Shown here piece after piece: positions 50,901-62,896 of a stretch of DNA of 64,000 nt. The first letter of the stretch is position 1; each line of letters begins with the position of its first letter. The position numbers and the translations under genes were made by a program. Under the pieces are notes generated by a model. That model was not told the DNA's origin. It worked only from the letters and a program-made list of their open reading frames with translations, and searched no databases. Origin of the DNA: Adineta ricciae (Eukaryota; Rotifera; Eurotatoria; Adinetida; Adinetidae); the NCBI GenBank assembly GCA_905250025.1, contig CAJNOJ010000400.1, forward strand, positions 17,791 through 81,790, written 5' to 3'.

Positions 50901-51497
50901 TAAGTAAAGCTCAAATGCTTGAATGCAGTAAGTAGTCGTCTCTCTGTATCTCATCTGAGTTTATCCGTGTGTTCTATCAGCTGCTACACACATTCAAGAA
51001 GCAACAAAACTTCGCGACAAAATGAAGAGCGAAGTTGATCTGTTAAAACAAGAAAAGGAGCAATTACAACAAAGAATCTCTCAATATCAAGCAAGTTTAC
51101 CTGTTGATGGTATACCTATAGTACCAGCTAGACGTTCTCGCGAAGCTTCCTATGCATTATTTCACTCATATGTTGCTGAGCGAGCACGAAAGAATTGGCG
51201 ATTTTATCCATATTCATTGATATTGAAACGCATTTTCGATGGATTTCAAACGACAGTGACATGTGATTCATCGGATGAATTCATGCGTTCGTTAAACGAA
51301 TGGAAAACAAATTCACTTAACCTCGTACAATTACGACAAGCTGCTTCGCAAGCTGTCATAGATATGGGACGAGAAACATCATTGATTTCATGTAAGTCGT
51401 ATTCGAAATGCTCTTTCTAAACTGTGATTTACTCCATTTAGCACCTGATCGAGTGCCTGAAGAATGTATTCGTTTAGCATCGAAAGAAATCCAGTAG
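47935..51497 (+). CDS. MLXIP: Mondo/ChREBP-like bHLH-ZIP glucose-sensing transcription factor
   Basis: Mondo proteins (MLXIP, MLXIPL) pair with MLX and respond to glucose-6-phosphate. More than 12 exons run from 47935. N-terminal conserved regions are visible: [14 protein letters not shown] (matching HSGHFM), [42 protein letters not shown] and [19 protein letters not shown] central Gln/Asn/Ser/Pro-rich stretch follows. The bHLH region reads [20 protein letters not shown] and [20 protein letters not shown], then a leucine zipper. The C-terminal WMC/dimerisation region includes [16 protein letters not shown] and [15 protein letters not shown]. The joins around 48240-48340 do not keep frame (see findings). 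Otherwise the gene looks complete. Confidence 0.85.
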
Positions 51498-51843
51498 TCA
51501 CATTATTTTTCTCTTGTTCAGTAGTCTTTCCTTCGGTTCTTATTTATGATTAACTTAGCTGCTTGTTTTGTTTTCTTGGCCGGTTCCACTTTGGTGTTGA
51601 TTTTTTTCTCTGTACGTGTATAGGCTACCTTTTGGTTGTGTTTTTTTGTCTTGGGTTTGCCGTGGATAATTGATGCGCATTGTTTTGGCGAAAAATATAG
51701 AGAAATTTGCATGATCACTGTGATTGTTCTTTTTTTGTACATAACCAAGTGAAATAAAGATCGATAAACACATGAAGCCATGACTTCTGCTCTTCAAATC
51801 TAATTAACTCAACTGCAGTTGTTCATGTCGAATAATCCAAAGT

Positions 51844-52338
51844 ATGCTACTCGCCTATCTTACTTATCGATTAGGAATAATTCATAGCATACGTTTTCTT
51901 TGTCTTACTATTCTGTTGATATTCGCGGAGATCAAAATTACTCTCGGCGGAACGTATCTCAATGAACTTCTCAGCTACAATCATCAATCGATACTCTTCT
52001 ATTGCATATTAATCTGGATAACACTATCCTTCGAGATCTATTTTTTCCTCGATCGTTTATTTGCCTCGATATCAATCAAAGCTAGAATTACCGTTCAAGT
52101 TTTATCTCTTCTTTTATGTGTCTGTTATCTGCTAGCATGTTCATTTACATTGTACGGGTTTATTAAATCATCCGATGGTCATGTTATCACAGAAACGGAT
52201 TTCTTCTATCCTCCGCTGACGAACATTACTTTATCGGCAAATTGCAATCCGTACCGTTTCATCGGAATTGTCTCCGGTTATCTGATCGGTTTTCTCTACC
52301 TTGCCGTGTTCGTTTTGATACGCTGTTCGACAGGCTGA
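51844..52338 (+). CDS. Hypothetical four-transmembrane protein
   Basis: Single exon, 164 residues, start MLLAYLTYRLGIIHSIRFL. Hydrophobic segments are at about residues 14-32, 47-68, 80-106 and 137-159, with one polar loop between helices 3 and 4 that contains an NIT glycosylation-type site and a Cys (ITLSANCNPYRF). The layout resembles MARVEL- or tetraspanin-like four-helix proteins, but no signature was recognised, such as the CCG of tetraspanins. It sits between the Mondo-like gene and the convergent SAMD3-like gene. Confidence 0.6.
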   Translation: MLLAYLTYRLGIIHSIRFLCLTILLIFAEIKITLGGTYLNELLSYNHQSILFYCILIWITLSFEIYFFLDRLFASISIKARITVQVLSLLLCVCYLLACSFTLYGFIKSSDGHVITETDFFYPPLTNITLSANCNPYRFIGIVSGYLIGFLYLAVFVLIRCSTG

Positions 52339-52610
52339 AGATAAGTTTGTTCTGGAGGGTTTTTTCTCTTTTGATCATATCCAAAAAATATATACACACA
52401 TACAGATGATGTTGAATGAGAAAAAAAGAGCGATTACTCATATTTTCGTAGCAAAGAAAAGAAAACAAGCAAACAAACCAAAAAATGGGAGTAAAGAAAA
52501 AAACAGAAGTTGATATGTATACAAAAGCTTGAGATCTTAGCTGTTTTGTTCATTCTCAATAGTTTGTTTTTAACGAACTCAAAAGAAAAGCGACGAAAAA
52601 CGAAAATCAT
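52339..52610. other. Short convergent gap
   Basis: About 270 nt of A-rich 3' flank shared by the four-helix protein gene and the SAMD3-like gene. No coding signal. Confidence 0.4.
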
Positions 52611-55055
52611 TTACATATTTTTCATACTGTTGAGCTCGTTGATCAATTCAAGTACTTGTGGTGAACGTGTAGATGAATGCACATTATCACGAAGTAAACA
52701 ATCAATAAATGATAATGTCATTTCAAGTTTACCATAGGTGATTTCGAAAACTGTGTAAGTGGCAAATAATGTACATATTGCTGTGGAAAAATCAGTTAGT
52801 GGACGATGGAACAATTGGACATAATCTAATTCAATATTGTATGAAGCTGAAGATGATTTGCCATCATAAAACAATGTTGCCGGATGTTCTCCACGAATAA
52901 TAGGCCATGGAGATTGAGCATCCTTATCAGGTGCAACAAGCAAGAATTGATATTCACCAAAGTAACATGCAACGATCAATATAGCGAATGTATCAGCTAA
53001 GACTATAAGGATGAACATTGACAAAAAAAATGAATGAAAACATATTTAGCAGGAGGTCATACTTTGCTCTAGTTGCGGTCGTTTCGAGAGAATAGTATGA
53101 TATGTAAGAAGAATTTCTGGCGCACAACCTGTTTCTTTCGCTAGACGTATGATTGGTTTGGATATTGAACGAAGTTTGTGAATTAAAACAGTTTGAATGG
53201 GAATGTTTGTTTGCATGTGAAAATCAGCAAGTAACTGAAAAATCGAAAGTGAAAAAAACATAATCAATGATTTCTTTCGTCCGACATACACATGAATGTA
53301 ATTGCAATGCTGGATATTCGGTAAGAATCTCCGTAGTATTGTGCGTTTTAACAAAATTTCGTCGTATTTCAAATGTTTCTTTAAAATAATCTGAGATAAG
53401 TGAAATATCCGGATCGTCGGTGGCTGCTAATGTTTCTTGCATAGCAGTAATACAACCACGTAAACGAATTGTTTCATCTTCGTCCATATCATCGTTGTTT
53501 TCACTTAATTGATCCTAAAGAACATAACAAATAGATTTGCAACAAAGATATTCACATTCAATTACCACATCTTTTCCATTTGTTGGCATTTCTCCCGATT
53601 CGTATTGTCCATCATCGGAATCGACTTCGAATTCATGTCGAGAACGTTTTTGTCCGTTTGATGTTTGAGCTAATTTCTCTTCCCCTAATTCTTCATCACC
53701 GGACATACGATCATAACCATTTTCACCAGCCATGGATTGTCCCATGTCAACATAAGATGTTGCGGTGCGACGTCCGCGTTTGAATTTACCTTTAATACCA
53801 TCAATCCAAGCACCCTACAACACAAAATTCGATGAGATTTTTATTCGAGACTCGATAGTTCGAACTTACTTCACCACCTTCAGTAGATGATTCTAGAAAT
53901 GGATAAGCTTTAACAAGTGCAGAAGCAACAGTTTTGTATTGTCTGGCGTTCGGATACCTAAAAAAATCATGACAATTAGAAGATTTTCTTTTCTTTCTTC
54001 GATCAATCCGTGTGCTTTACCAAAGATTATATGTACGAGTGAGATCATCATAGATCGATGAGATTAAGAGATTTCGATAATAGGTACGGAGTTTAAATGC
54101 ACTTGCATCTTGAGAATTGAGCGCTAAACGGAGAGTGTCAGGAAATTGTGGTAATTTATATACATGAGGAAATGTATGTTTGGCGTCGTTTTCATTCGTA
54201 TCTCCATTTTGTGAATTACTATATGATAAGAGAAAAGAACGTGTGTTCGAAAAGATACAGCCGTTTGTTCTCTCTTACTTGAGAGCTGGATTTGGAAAGC
54301 ATTTTGGTTCACGTTTAAGTGTTTTCATAGGCGGACCTTTCGGTGTGAGACGCTGTGGAATCTGTGAACGTTCTGGATAAGAATTACGAGGATTATGATG
54401 ACCATTGGTAGCTGATGGTATCGGTGAATTTGAATTTGATGAATGATCAAAACCGTTTTCAAATGAAGAGGAAGCAACGACATGTGCAGCAATTTGATGC
54501 GCTGCCAAATGTCGACTGCCATTGTGACCATTGATTGTCGACGATGAAGCAAGGGTTTTTTTCGAATTGGATTCAAGAGTTTGTCGTTGTTTAAGGGATT
54601 GTAATAAATCGAGAAATTGTACTTCGAGTTTGATCGTCGGGAAAAGACGAACTACCATCGATTCACTAAGTTTAAGAAGAGTTGGACCGTCGATTTCATT
54701 ATCTAAACAGATCATGTCAAGCACGGTGATGAATCATACAGAAATATTATTCAAAAATGGATGAATGATTCTTTTGTTCTGATCCGCTAATAAGATCTGA
54801 CGAAAAACAAGAAAGACGCCCTGATTTTTTTGTTAGATTTAATAAGTGCAAAAATAACATTGGTGTTTGCTTTCTTACCTCGAAAAACTTTTTCAAACGC
54901 ACCAAAGTTTGATTCATGAAGCCAAGCAACAACAGCATCGGCATCCCATTGCAAAACAGGCGATTTCTGAAGATCAATTTGCAAGAGAAAATATAAAATC
55001 AGATATAGAATGCGAAGTAGACTTCTTTTACCGTGGAGGCTACTACCGAATCCAT
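52611..55055 (-). CDS. SAMD3-like sterile alpha motif protein
   Basis: About nine exons join from 55055 (MDSVVAST). The N-terminal SAM domain comprises SPVLQWDADAVVAWLHESNF, FEKVFR and EIDGPTLLKLSESMVVRLFP and continues to LDLLQSLKQRQ. A Ser/Asn/His-rich linker follows. The next segment, DDLTRTYNLWYPNARQYKTV followed by ALVKAYPFLESS and AWIDGIKGKFKRGRR, resembles the conserved block after the SAM domain in SAMD3 and related proteins. The C-terminal part has acidic stretches and a helical region (TILSKRPQLEQSM, ECYFGEYQF-like) ending in a conserved-looking tail, ELINELNSMKNM. SAM domains join proteins to each other or to RNA; the function here is unknown. The family name is a tentative match. 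Confidence 0.6.
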
Positions 55056-57914
55056 TGTATGTGCTTCTGTCTATAGTTGTGTGTATGCGGTCAGTAGCAG
55101 TTCAGCATAAGAATGTGAACTAATATGTGGAGTTTGCCGGTTCTTCGTCGCCGTTCGATGAGAAGGAAAAGAGAGAAGAAGAATAAGAAAGAGAGAAATA
55201 GGCGAACGTTGCCTACAAAACACACGATTCGACGTTCTGGTGTGTCAATGGATCTATGTACAGAGAAAAGAGGTTTATGTGTGTCCGTCTGAATTTTGAA
55301 GGAAAGGAAGGAAGGAAGACGGGTGAAAGAGAGAAAAACGGAGAAAACGTTGCTGGACGGCTGCTGAACGGACGATTTATGTGTTTTTGTGTGTATACTA
55401 ACCGTATACGTGTGTATGTTTGTACATACAATCTTTCTTCCTGTCGGACTACTATACCTATGAGTGATGATGGCGAGCGACCACTTTTCTCCTCTTTTTC
55501 CTTTCGTCCGCCCGCTCGTCACTGACTCAAATCTTTTTCGACGCCAACAACATCTGCCCTATTTGGGGCTATTTGAGATGAAGAAAAAAAAACAACATAG
55601 AAGAAAGCATTCCAGTGTGAGGGCAAGGATAGGAAAAGCGGAGAAATATGAAACAAAACTGATGGACACTATTCATCGGAGTTAGATCCACGTGTCTGAA
55701 TCTATCGAGAACTTCATTTCCCGATGTTTGAAAACGAAGAGAAAAGAAAAGAAGAAAAAAGAAGTGTCATAGCTATGTACAAAAATAGACTCGAATACAT
55801 TAGCAAAAATCTTTCTTTCGTCATTCGTACACCCTGTTTCTAAAAAGTACATTGCACTCAAAAACATTTCTGTTGATTTATTTTTCTTACTCGATTATAT
55901 CATACGAAGACAGTTATAGAAAATGACATTAGAGCTGCCTTATTTTCTCTTGTTTCGTCTAAAATATTCACCCAGTCGATTCCTTTCAGAGATAAATTAA
56001 ATATACTTGTGCCGATACATTACAAAAGAATACACAAAAATAATCTTTTCTTTCTATATAAACAACAAAAATATTTTCATCATCAGTCGGATTGAATGGT
56101 TTTATATTAATGAAATATTGATAAGAGGACAATAGTTCTACTAAATAACCTTCAATCTGAAGATTAATACATCTGAAGAACTTTGAAGAGAAAAAGGATT
56201 TTCATCTATTGATGCCGTCTAACAACTATAACAAGAAATGATGACGCATGCAAAAATGAAGAATCTTCACGCATATACACGTCCTAAACGAAAGCTTGTG
56301 AGCTAACGCCCTATATTGTCCTTGCCGTTCTCTTTCTTCTGACTTTCTACGCCTTACTTGCTAAACCCGGTACGTGCGCTATAGATAAAAGAGAGAAAAG
56401 AGAAGGACACCCCCTAAAATCGTTTTCTTTCTCGTTTTTGCGCTCTTTATGCTATCGTTGTCATCCGAAAACCCTACCCCATATCTCGTCGTTCCTCTCT
56501 CTCTCTCCTCTTTCCAGATCATGTAACATAGGCATATACACGCACGCATTCTAAACGTAAAGTTCATCTATTGGCTTCTTCTCGACATAACGCTTGTTAG
56601 ATTGTCGAAAAATCCGAAATACGCAGGGGATCTCTTTCGTGTTCTCCTACACCTCCGTGATTTCACTGTATGTAAATGTATTAAAAACTTCTTGGTGTCG
56701 ATGATGGTGAAGAGGAGAGAAAGGAGAACTCTCAACGCCGGCGTTGACGGCAAACGGAATCTTCTGGACGTCTTTGTCGAGTGCGGAGCAAGAAAAAGTG
56801 AAGAAAAAAATGTGTGCTATAGCAATGTGTTGAGTGGTGCTGTAAACAGATTCTGCATCAATCACTTTCCATTTTAAGCGGCTCTCGCATTCTCGATTAT
56901 ACTATCAGAACATCAGCGCACATGAACCGCACATCTAGAACACAATGTGTGTGTATGTGAGAGAGAGAAAGTCCATGGTCAAATCATTTGTTCATTCATT
57001 CCTTCATCAATTTATTCTCTGTTGTCTGTTCTCTGCAGTTCTCCTGCTGTGCATGTACATAGGCATGTACGTATAGATTTTCTTCTCGTCTTCTTTCTCT
57101 CTCGTTTGCTCTTTTACGAGCGTATGTATGTATTATATTCGACCTGGTGGGTAAAAGGTTGTACAGAGGTCAATTTCACTCTCGCACGTTCTCTCTGCAC
57201 CCATTGTCCATTCTCTGCCACTATGTAAAGATCAGATCTCTTATGCTTAGGATTAGACAAACGGTCAGACAGACGATCGAACAATTGTTGTTATTCACGT
57301 TTGATGTTTTTGCAGATCAATATGTGTATGAACGAAAGAAAAAGAGAAAGAGAGTAAAACAACTGTTCGTTGAAAAGACAAACAATGTATTGACGACAAG
57401 AACTTGGATTATTCATACGAAAAATAATAGTTTTTAATAATCAAAAGAGAGAAGTTTTGCTTCAACGATCAATGTATTATTTCAAGCGAATCAATTTTTG
57501 TAGATCAGGCTCGCTCGATAGATGATCATTCGAAAAGAAACAACATTTGCTAATGATGAGTCATGGTTCATGAATACGATTTGTTCTGTTTGCTCTTGTT
57601 GAGATCTAAACAGCTACGTGATGCATTCCTAGTTGATTTTGTAGAGGCTGACAAGAAATCACTTGACTCATTATTCAATTTTTTCTCGTTACTAAAACCT
57701 CAACAACGGACAAGGAGTACACTGACACGAGAGAACTGTTTGAAAGAATAAAACGGAACAAAAACTGGTAAAGTCTGGAGCTTCTCAGCTATTGGTGAAT
57801 ATTATGGAAAAGAGACATTAGTAATGGAAGTTTACAGTTTGAAGTAAAGTTGTACTCAAATACGTTGATTATTTTATACAGATTTGAACGAAAGAGCAAA
57901 AATTTTATTCAAGT
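55056..57914. other. Long intergenic stretch, divergent promoters, no gene recognised
   Basis: Nearly 3 kb between the SAMD3-like gene and the Rel-like gene. Purine-rich strings (GAAGGAAG near 55300) and CT-rich tracts occur. Several open frames of 60-140 codons overlap each other on both strands near 55.1-55.7 kb and 56.4-57.4 kb and have no domain. The 62-codon frame at 57563-57751 reads coding-like (LLRSKQLRDAFLVDFVEAD) but nothing joins it to the next gene. Confidence 0.4.
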
Positions 57915-59252
57915 ATGGGCACTAAAAAACCAACACTTACTGAAGAGTAAAGTTAACTTTTGATTTCAATCGTTTTGATGAAGATCTTGTCTTTTAATTT
58001 CAGAAAGCCTTTTACAACTGACACGAGTTATGACGACCTTACTATATACCTAGCTGAAAAATCTTGTGGAGAAAATCAAAATCAAAATGCAATGTCTAGC
58101 TATGCAAATATTGATAGAGGAACAGTAAATCTAAGTGAGTCCAATATTTTGACGAAAAAATTATATTAATTTCGTTTTTAGATGAGGCTTTGCATCTAAC
58201 TGGCACTCTCACTACGAAGCCATTGGTATTAACAAAGGAATTGGAATCTCTCTATGATGCTCGTTATAAAACAGACTATTTTCCTCGTGGTGGTAAGAAG
58301 GTTGGCAAACCTCAAGCCCCACGTTACATTCGTACAATAGACAATGAATCAAAGATCACTATCCAAGTAAGCCGATAAAAATAATATAAAGCTCAACTAA
58401 TCGCTTTGAAATTTTTAGCTTCCACAAGGGTATGGGATTCCAGCAGATCCTGAAAACTATTTTCTTGAAGTGTCCCTCGTAACTGTCAATCGAGGAGCTG
58501 GTCACCACTGGCATGTGTACCAATTTCAATTACATCATACTGATCAAAATGTTCGAGATGATAATCCTGTCGTCATGCCTATAACTGCGGAAAATTATCA
58601 AAAAGGCGAAATTGAGTATGTTATATTGAACTTGACGTTAGAATTCTTTCTTAAAATTGTATTATAGAATCGAACTAGTCGTTATCAAAACACGGAAAGA
58701 TCACCTGAGGCAAGTTTTGTCCCTAAATCCATTTGTGCAAGAACCAAATCTAGGTAAATCGATTTACATGGCTGGCTATTGCAAATGCGAGAATTTTTAG
58801 AATTGACAGAGGGTTGTAAAACGATCGAGGATCTTGAAAGCAGATACAATCTCTTATGTGCACAGGTCGCATTTTCCATTGTTTATCAAATGTCAGATGG
58901 TAGTTTTGTTCGATATCCAAGTACGACAGTCATCTCCAATGAAATCGTTGAAAGTAGGAGTAAAAAAATCGAATATTCATTAGAAATTACATTCGTTATC
59001 CTATTTATCTGAAGAAAAGCCAAATCCTACTGGTTCGTATGAATTTATTTGTCATTTCCAATACAACACGCTTTATTTTAGATGAGATCACATGCCCCCA
59101 TTGCTCCGGAACTTTGAGCATTAAAGAACAGAAGAAAGCACAGAGAAAGCGACCTTCAGCTGCACCAAGTGCATCAACAAAGGTAAAATCGGCAAGAATA
59201 GTAATTTCATGATAAACTTTTCAGTTGTTATTAGAAGGGTCGTGGAGTTTAA
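57915..59252 (+). CDS. Rel-homology-like (NF-kappa-B/NFAT type) protein, divergent
   Basis: Rel-homology proteins bind DNA through an N-terminal RHD. About eight exons join in frame from 57915 (MGTKKPTLTEEKPFTTDT). The core matches the RHD outline: PRYIRTIDNESKITIQLP at the first strand, YFLEVSLVTVNR, ELVVIKTRKDHLRQVLSLNP (compare the IQCVKKKD...NPF block), and YNLLCAQVAFSIVYQMSDGS plus FVRYPSTTVISNEIVE (compare LCFQAFL...SDG...PPVVSNPIYD). The usual RFRYxCEG DNA-recognition loop is absent. There is no second IPT domain; the protein ends soon after a CPHCSGTL zinc-ribbon-like piece and a basic tail (KKAQRKRPSAAP). All joins use GT/AG. It may be a DNA-binding fragment that is still expressed, or a new use of the fold. 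Confidence 0.5.
58901..59080 (+). repeat. Source copy of partial duplication (Rel-like exon and intron)
   Basis: This 180-bp part of the Rel-like gene (end of the FVRYPSTTVISNEIVE exon, its intron, and the next short exon) reappears with few changes at 60027-60206. Confidence 0.8.
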
Positions 59253-61180
59253 CAAATGAACAAGTGCCGAAAAATCACATTCGTTTTCATCGTGTTTATT
59301 CACCACTAAATTCCGCCCGTTGATTCAAAAGCGCTCTCTATTTTGTTAAACGAAACACGTTGTTTTCTTTCAAATAAAAACTCCAAAAGAGCATAACCTC
59401 ATTAGGATGATACAAGTCTATTCCCATTGCCCAGCAATTGATAAACAACAAAGAGAATTCTTTCACAAAATACTTCATGAGTATGCGGATTTCGACAAGT
59501 GAAGTAATCTACATTTTACAAGATTTTTCTGACAAGCACAAGTCTGTTCACACTCAAGGTTGTTTCATCAATCACTCAATTCAATCATTATTTGTAATAA
59601 ATACTGAACAAAAGATTTATCTCATTATATTCCATCTAAATCTGTCGAATTTCATTTACTTCGATGTAATCTGTCACTTGTTATATTCATTTTGCGAGAT
59701 AGCCTTGAAAAGATGTTTCCATGATAGATTGGAGAGCTAGTAGTCGACGAACACGCAAAAATGTTCTTCATCAATCTCTTTTGCCAAGAACAATTTATGG
59801 ATAATAAATGACAAAAAACTTCATTTAAACACGCAACTTTCCTATTTATCCATTGATGAATTCACATCGATGGTAACTTTACTTTCGCAAGTTAATATCA
59901 AACAATCAACGATAAAGTTATTCCTCGTCTCATGTGGGATTATAAAAGACTCAAATGACAGACAACTCCTTCTGCTCATCAATTTCTTCTTTGACCGCTC
60001 ACAAATGACCATTGTCTCACTTGTNATAGTTTTGTTCGATATGCAAGTACGACGGTCATCTCCAATGAGATCATTGAAAGTAGGAGTAAAAAAATCGAAT
60101 ATTCATTAGAAATTACATGCGTTATGCTATTTATCTGTAGAAAAGTCAAATCCAACTGGTTCGTATGAATTTATTTATCATTTTCAATACAATATGTCTT
60201 GTTTTGTGTATTGAGAAAGAAAGAAAATTATTCATCTAATTTTCAAATTGAACCTTTTGAAGACAAGCGGATATCAAATAATGAAGGCGAGATCAAACAC
60301 TGTGTGTAGATATATGTAGGTCTCAAGTCATTTTCATCGTCTACATACTTGATCAGTCACAGTTGCCTGCACATTAGAGAAATAACAAGACCTTGTTAAA
60401 TTCTCATCAGTGTCCTTTCGCTGTATACATGAGTGAGTAATTACTTGTCTATCTATGTCATTCTCTATGAATAAGTATGCTTAGTCAAGCTAGAGGGAGT
60501 GTCCATCAAAATATTTTTAAATCATCAAAGCACGACAACAAATCGCTTTTCAATAACATACCAACGAAGTCTTAGAAGTCCAACAATGCATACATACGTA
60601 CACACATCTATCGATGCAGGCATTTTGCTCTTCTGCCTTCTATTTATAAATAATCGGACATCTGTTCTTCTGTCTTTTATTCTCTCTTGAGCGTTCAACA
60701 TATAATAAATATACTCCAAACATAATCTAGTTCTTCTTTTGTAGTCCAATTAATAATAGCAGTAGCAGGCTTTGTCATTTCGACTGACTAATTGGATGGT
60801 TTGAAGAAAAGGCAAAAGAAATGGTCAACTTGTTTTTCTGATCGTCTCGCATCTGTAACAATAATAAAGTAACACACACGCAATATGGATTACGATCATT
60901 GCGGCGTACAAGAGAGATAATCGGATCGCGAGTGGCGAGCACGTATATATACGTATGCATGCATGCTCAATGTCGTAGACTGACCTTTTGGAGACTCAAG
61001 CCTAATTCGATGTCGGAAAAAAATATTGACATCCCATAGTCAGTCGCCGTCGGATGTTCTTTTTATATAAATAGTGGCTACCTGAGAAGAGGAAAGAAAT
61101 TGATGATCCGCATCGACCGACTGTTCTTTTCAAGATACATATACACACACACATAAGAAAAAAAAACGAAGATTGACAGA
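59253..61180. other. Intergenic stretch with a partial Rel-like duplicate
   Basis: AT-rich sequence between the Rel-like and cadherin genes. It includes the 180-bp duplicate at 60027-60206 and one undetermined base (N) at 60025. No full gene recognised. Confidence 0.45.
60027..60206 (+). pseudogene. Partial duplicate of Rel-like gene exon and intron
   Basis: The segment repeats 58901-59080 with about 90% identity by eye and no gaps. It covers the codons for SFVRY(P/A)STTVISNEI, the intron, and part of the next exon. One change turns a Pro codon into Ala. It lacks the rest of the gene on either side, so it is a gene fragment. The copy starts two bases after the only N in the window. Confidence 0.75.
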
Positions 61181-62668
61181 TCAAACATAAGAAGCGCAAT
61201 GGTCCGATGTAGTCTTTGGTCCGTACAGATTTTCGAAACGTTGCAGAGCTCCGTCGATGTGATGTTGATGTTCAGTGAATCGAACATGTTTCGATGATAA
61301 TCTCGAATTCGTCGCTGAGAGCGACGATGGATTTAACAGAAGAAGATTATTCGATTGTTCGGATGACATATCACTTGAACAATAACAACCATCATCCGAA
61401 CAAGCTTTTGGCCCGGTGCCCGTAGCTGATACTGGGCTACTTGTAGTTGATGATGATGATTGCGGTAAATGCGTTGATAAATCATTATTATTCGAATTAT
61501 TGATATTTTCGATCAGCTCCGATTGTTGCTTCAATGGTAAATAATACGTGTTGGGGAAGACGTTGATTGCATCGTAGAGAATCTGAAATCATTCAAACAA
61601 GATGTTGCAATCGATACCGACAAAAGGCGCGATGAAGAAAAGAATTTGTTCACTTACTGCTGTGCGCTCAAAATGCAAATCATCCGAAATACGAGTAAAC
61701 TGGCCATTTGCCGTGTGCTGTTGAAGTTCGTTCAATGAAGTTGTTGATGAGGTCGAAGGAAATTTCCTTTCATTCAACATCGAATGAATGTTACTCGATT
61801 TGATGGTCGGCGTTGTTAAACTATTTTCTTCCTTTCGCCGTTTAATTTTATATTTTATACAACATATTAAACATATAAACAATGATATAAAGACAAAGCA
61901 TGCTGCTAGGATACCAGCAAGTATGAGAATGTTTCGAGGATTTTGTTCCACGCGTAACCATAATGTGGTCGATCTTTTGTGTTGATCTGATGAGATTAAT
62001 TGAATTTGAACTAATGTTGTCGATGATAACGATGGTTTGCCGTGATCACGTGCTACGACAATAATTTCATAACGTTCATATGTATTGGTGTTTTTAATAC
62101 ACTCGATTGTTCCTCTTGTCTCATTAATACGAAATAAATCTTGATAATTCGATAAAGAATACGTTATGCGACTATTTTCTGTATTCGGTTGATCACAATC
62201 GGATGCTGTGATTGTAAAAGTCGATTCATTTGGTACCATTGTCGTTTGATAGATTGTCTGATTGAATGTCGGTGGACAATCATTTATATCGAGTATGCGA
62301 ATACGGATCGTTTTGGAAAGTCTTTCATAAGGTGGAATAAGGTGTTGTGCATTGATGGAAAATTCGTAGAAATCTTTCCGTTCACGATCAAGTGTTTGAG
62401 TCGTTACTAATGAATAGGATAAGCCATTCGATTGAACTTTAAAATCAGTATCAGTTAGATTAAGTAGCCATTCGTTTGGAATAATGTTTGTATCATTAAT
62501 CAGACTAATAAAAGCGATAAAACTTCCCGCACTTTTACCTTCGGTGATTTCGACTGAGGAATCATTTAATGATTGATGAAAAAACTGTGGATAACGAATA
62601 TCAAGGGTAAGCGAAGTAACAAAAGATGAAGAAGTAAGAAAGATAAAAAAGAATATAATTGACATCAT
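61181..62668 (-). CDS. Short cadherin with two cadherin repeats and a cytoplasmic tail
   Basis: Cadherins are calcium-dependent adhesion proteins. Two exons join through a GTAAGT...TTTCAG intron at about 61583-61658. After a signal peptide (MMSIIFFFIFLTSSSFVTS) come two cadherin repeats. The first has TQTLDRERKDFYEF and ends with the calcium-binding linker DINDCPPTF at about 129-137; the second has DQPNTENSRITYSL, ETRGTIECI, YEIIVVARDHGKPS. A transmembrane helix (ILILAGILAACFVFISLFIC) follows at about 247-266. The tail is Ser/Thr-rich, resembling protocadherin tails (QRFENLYGPK). Protocadherins usually have six or more repeats, so this is short; either a specialised product or a truncated gene. 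The CT-rich region upstream is duplicated at the window end. Confidence 0.85.
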
Positions 62669-62713
62669 GATCTAGAAGAATATCGGAAGAAATACAATAG
62701 TGTTCTCATGCAT

Positions 62714-62818
62714 AAGCTTTTTGTTTCTTCTTTTCAACATGTATAAATATGAGAGAAATAGAATTCCTTTCTATTCTTTCTCGCTCTCCTTTTTTCTCTT
62801 TTACGAGAAATTCTTTCT

Positions 62819-62869
<51 letters not shown>

Positions 62870-62896
62870 TGTCGTGTGATGGACGATGATGATGAT
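62714..62896 (+). repeat. First copy of duplicated cadherin-upstream segment
   Basis: The segment with AACATGTATAAATAT, then CTATTCTTTCTCGCTCTCC, TTTTACGAGAAATTCTTTC, the CT run, and GTCGTGTGATGGACGATGAT reappears in the same order and orientation at the right end of the window. Confidence 0.75.
62822..62862. repeat. (CT)n microsatellite upstream of cadherin gene
   Basis: About 20 CT units, seen on the transcribed strand as a GA run roughly 160-200 nt upstream of the cadherin start. Confidence 0.9.

Noticed and set aside
57563-57751. 62-codon coding-looking frame upstream of the Rel-like gene
   Set aside because: No donor joins it to the first recognised exon, and no family was recognised; it may be a remnant but evidence is too thin.
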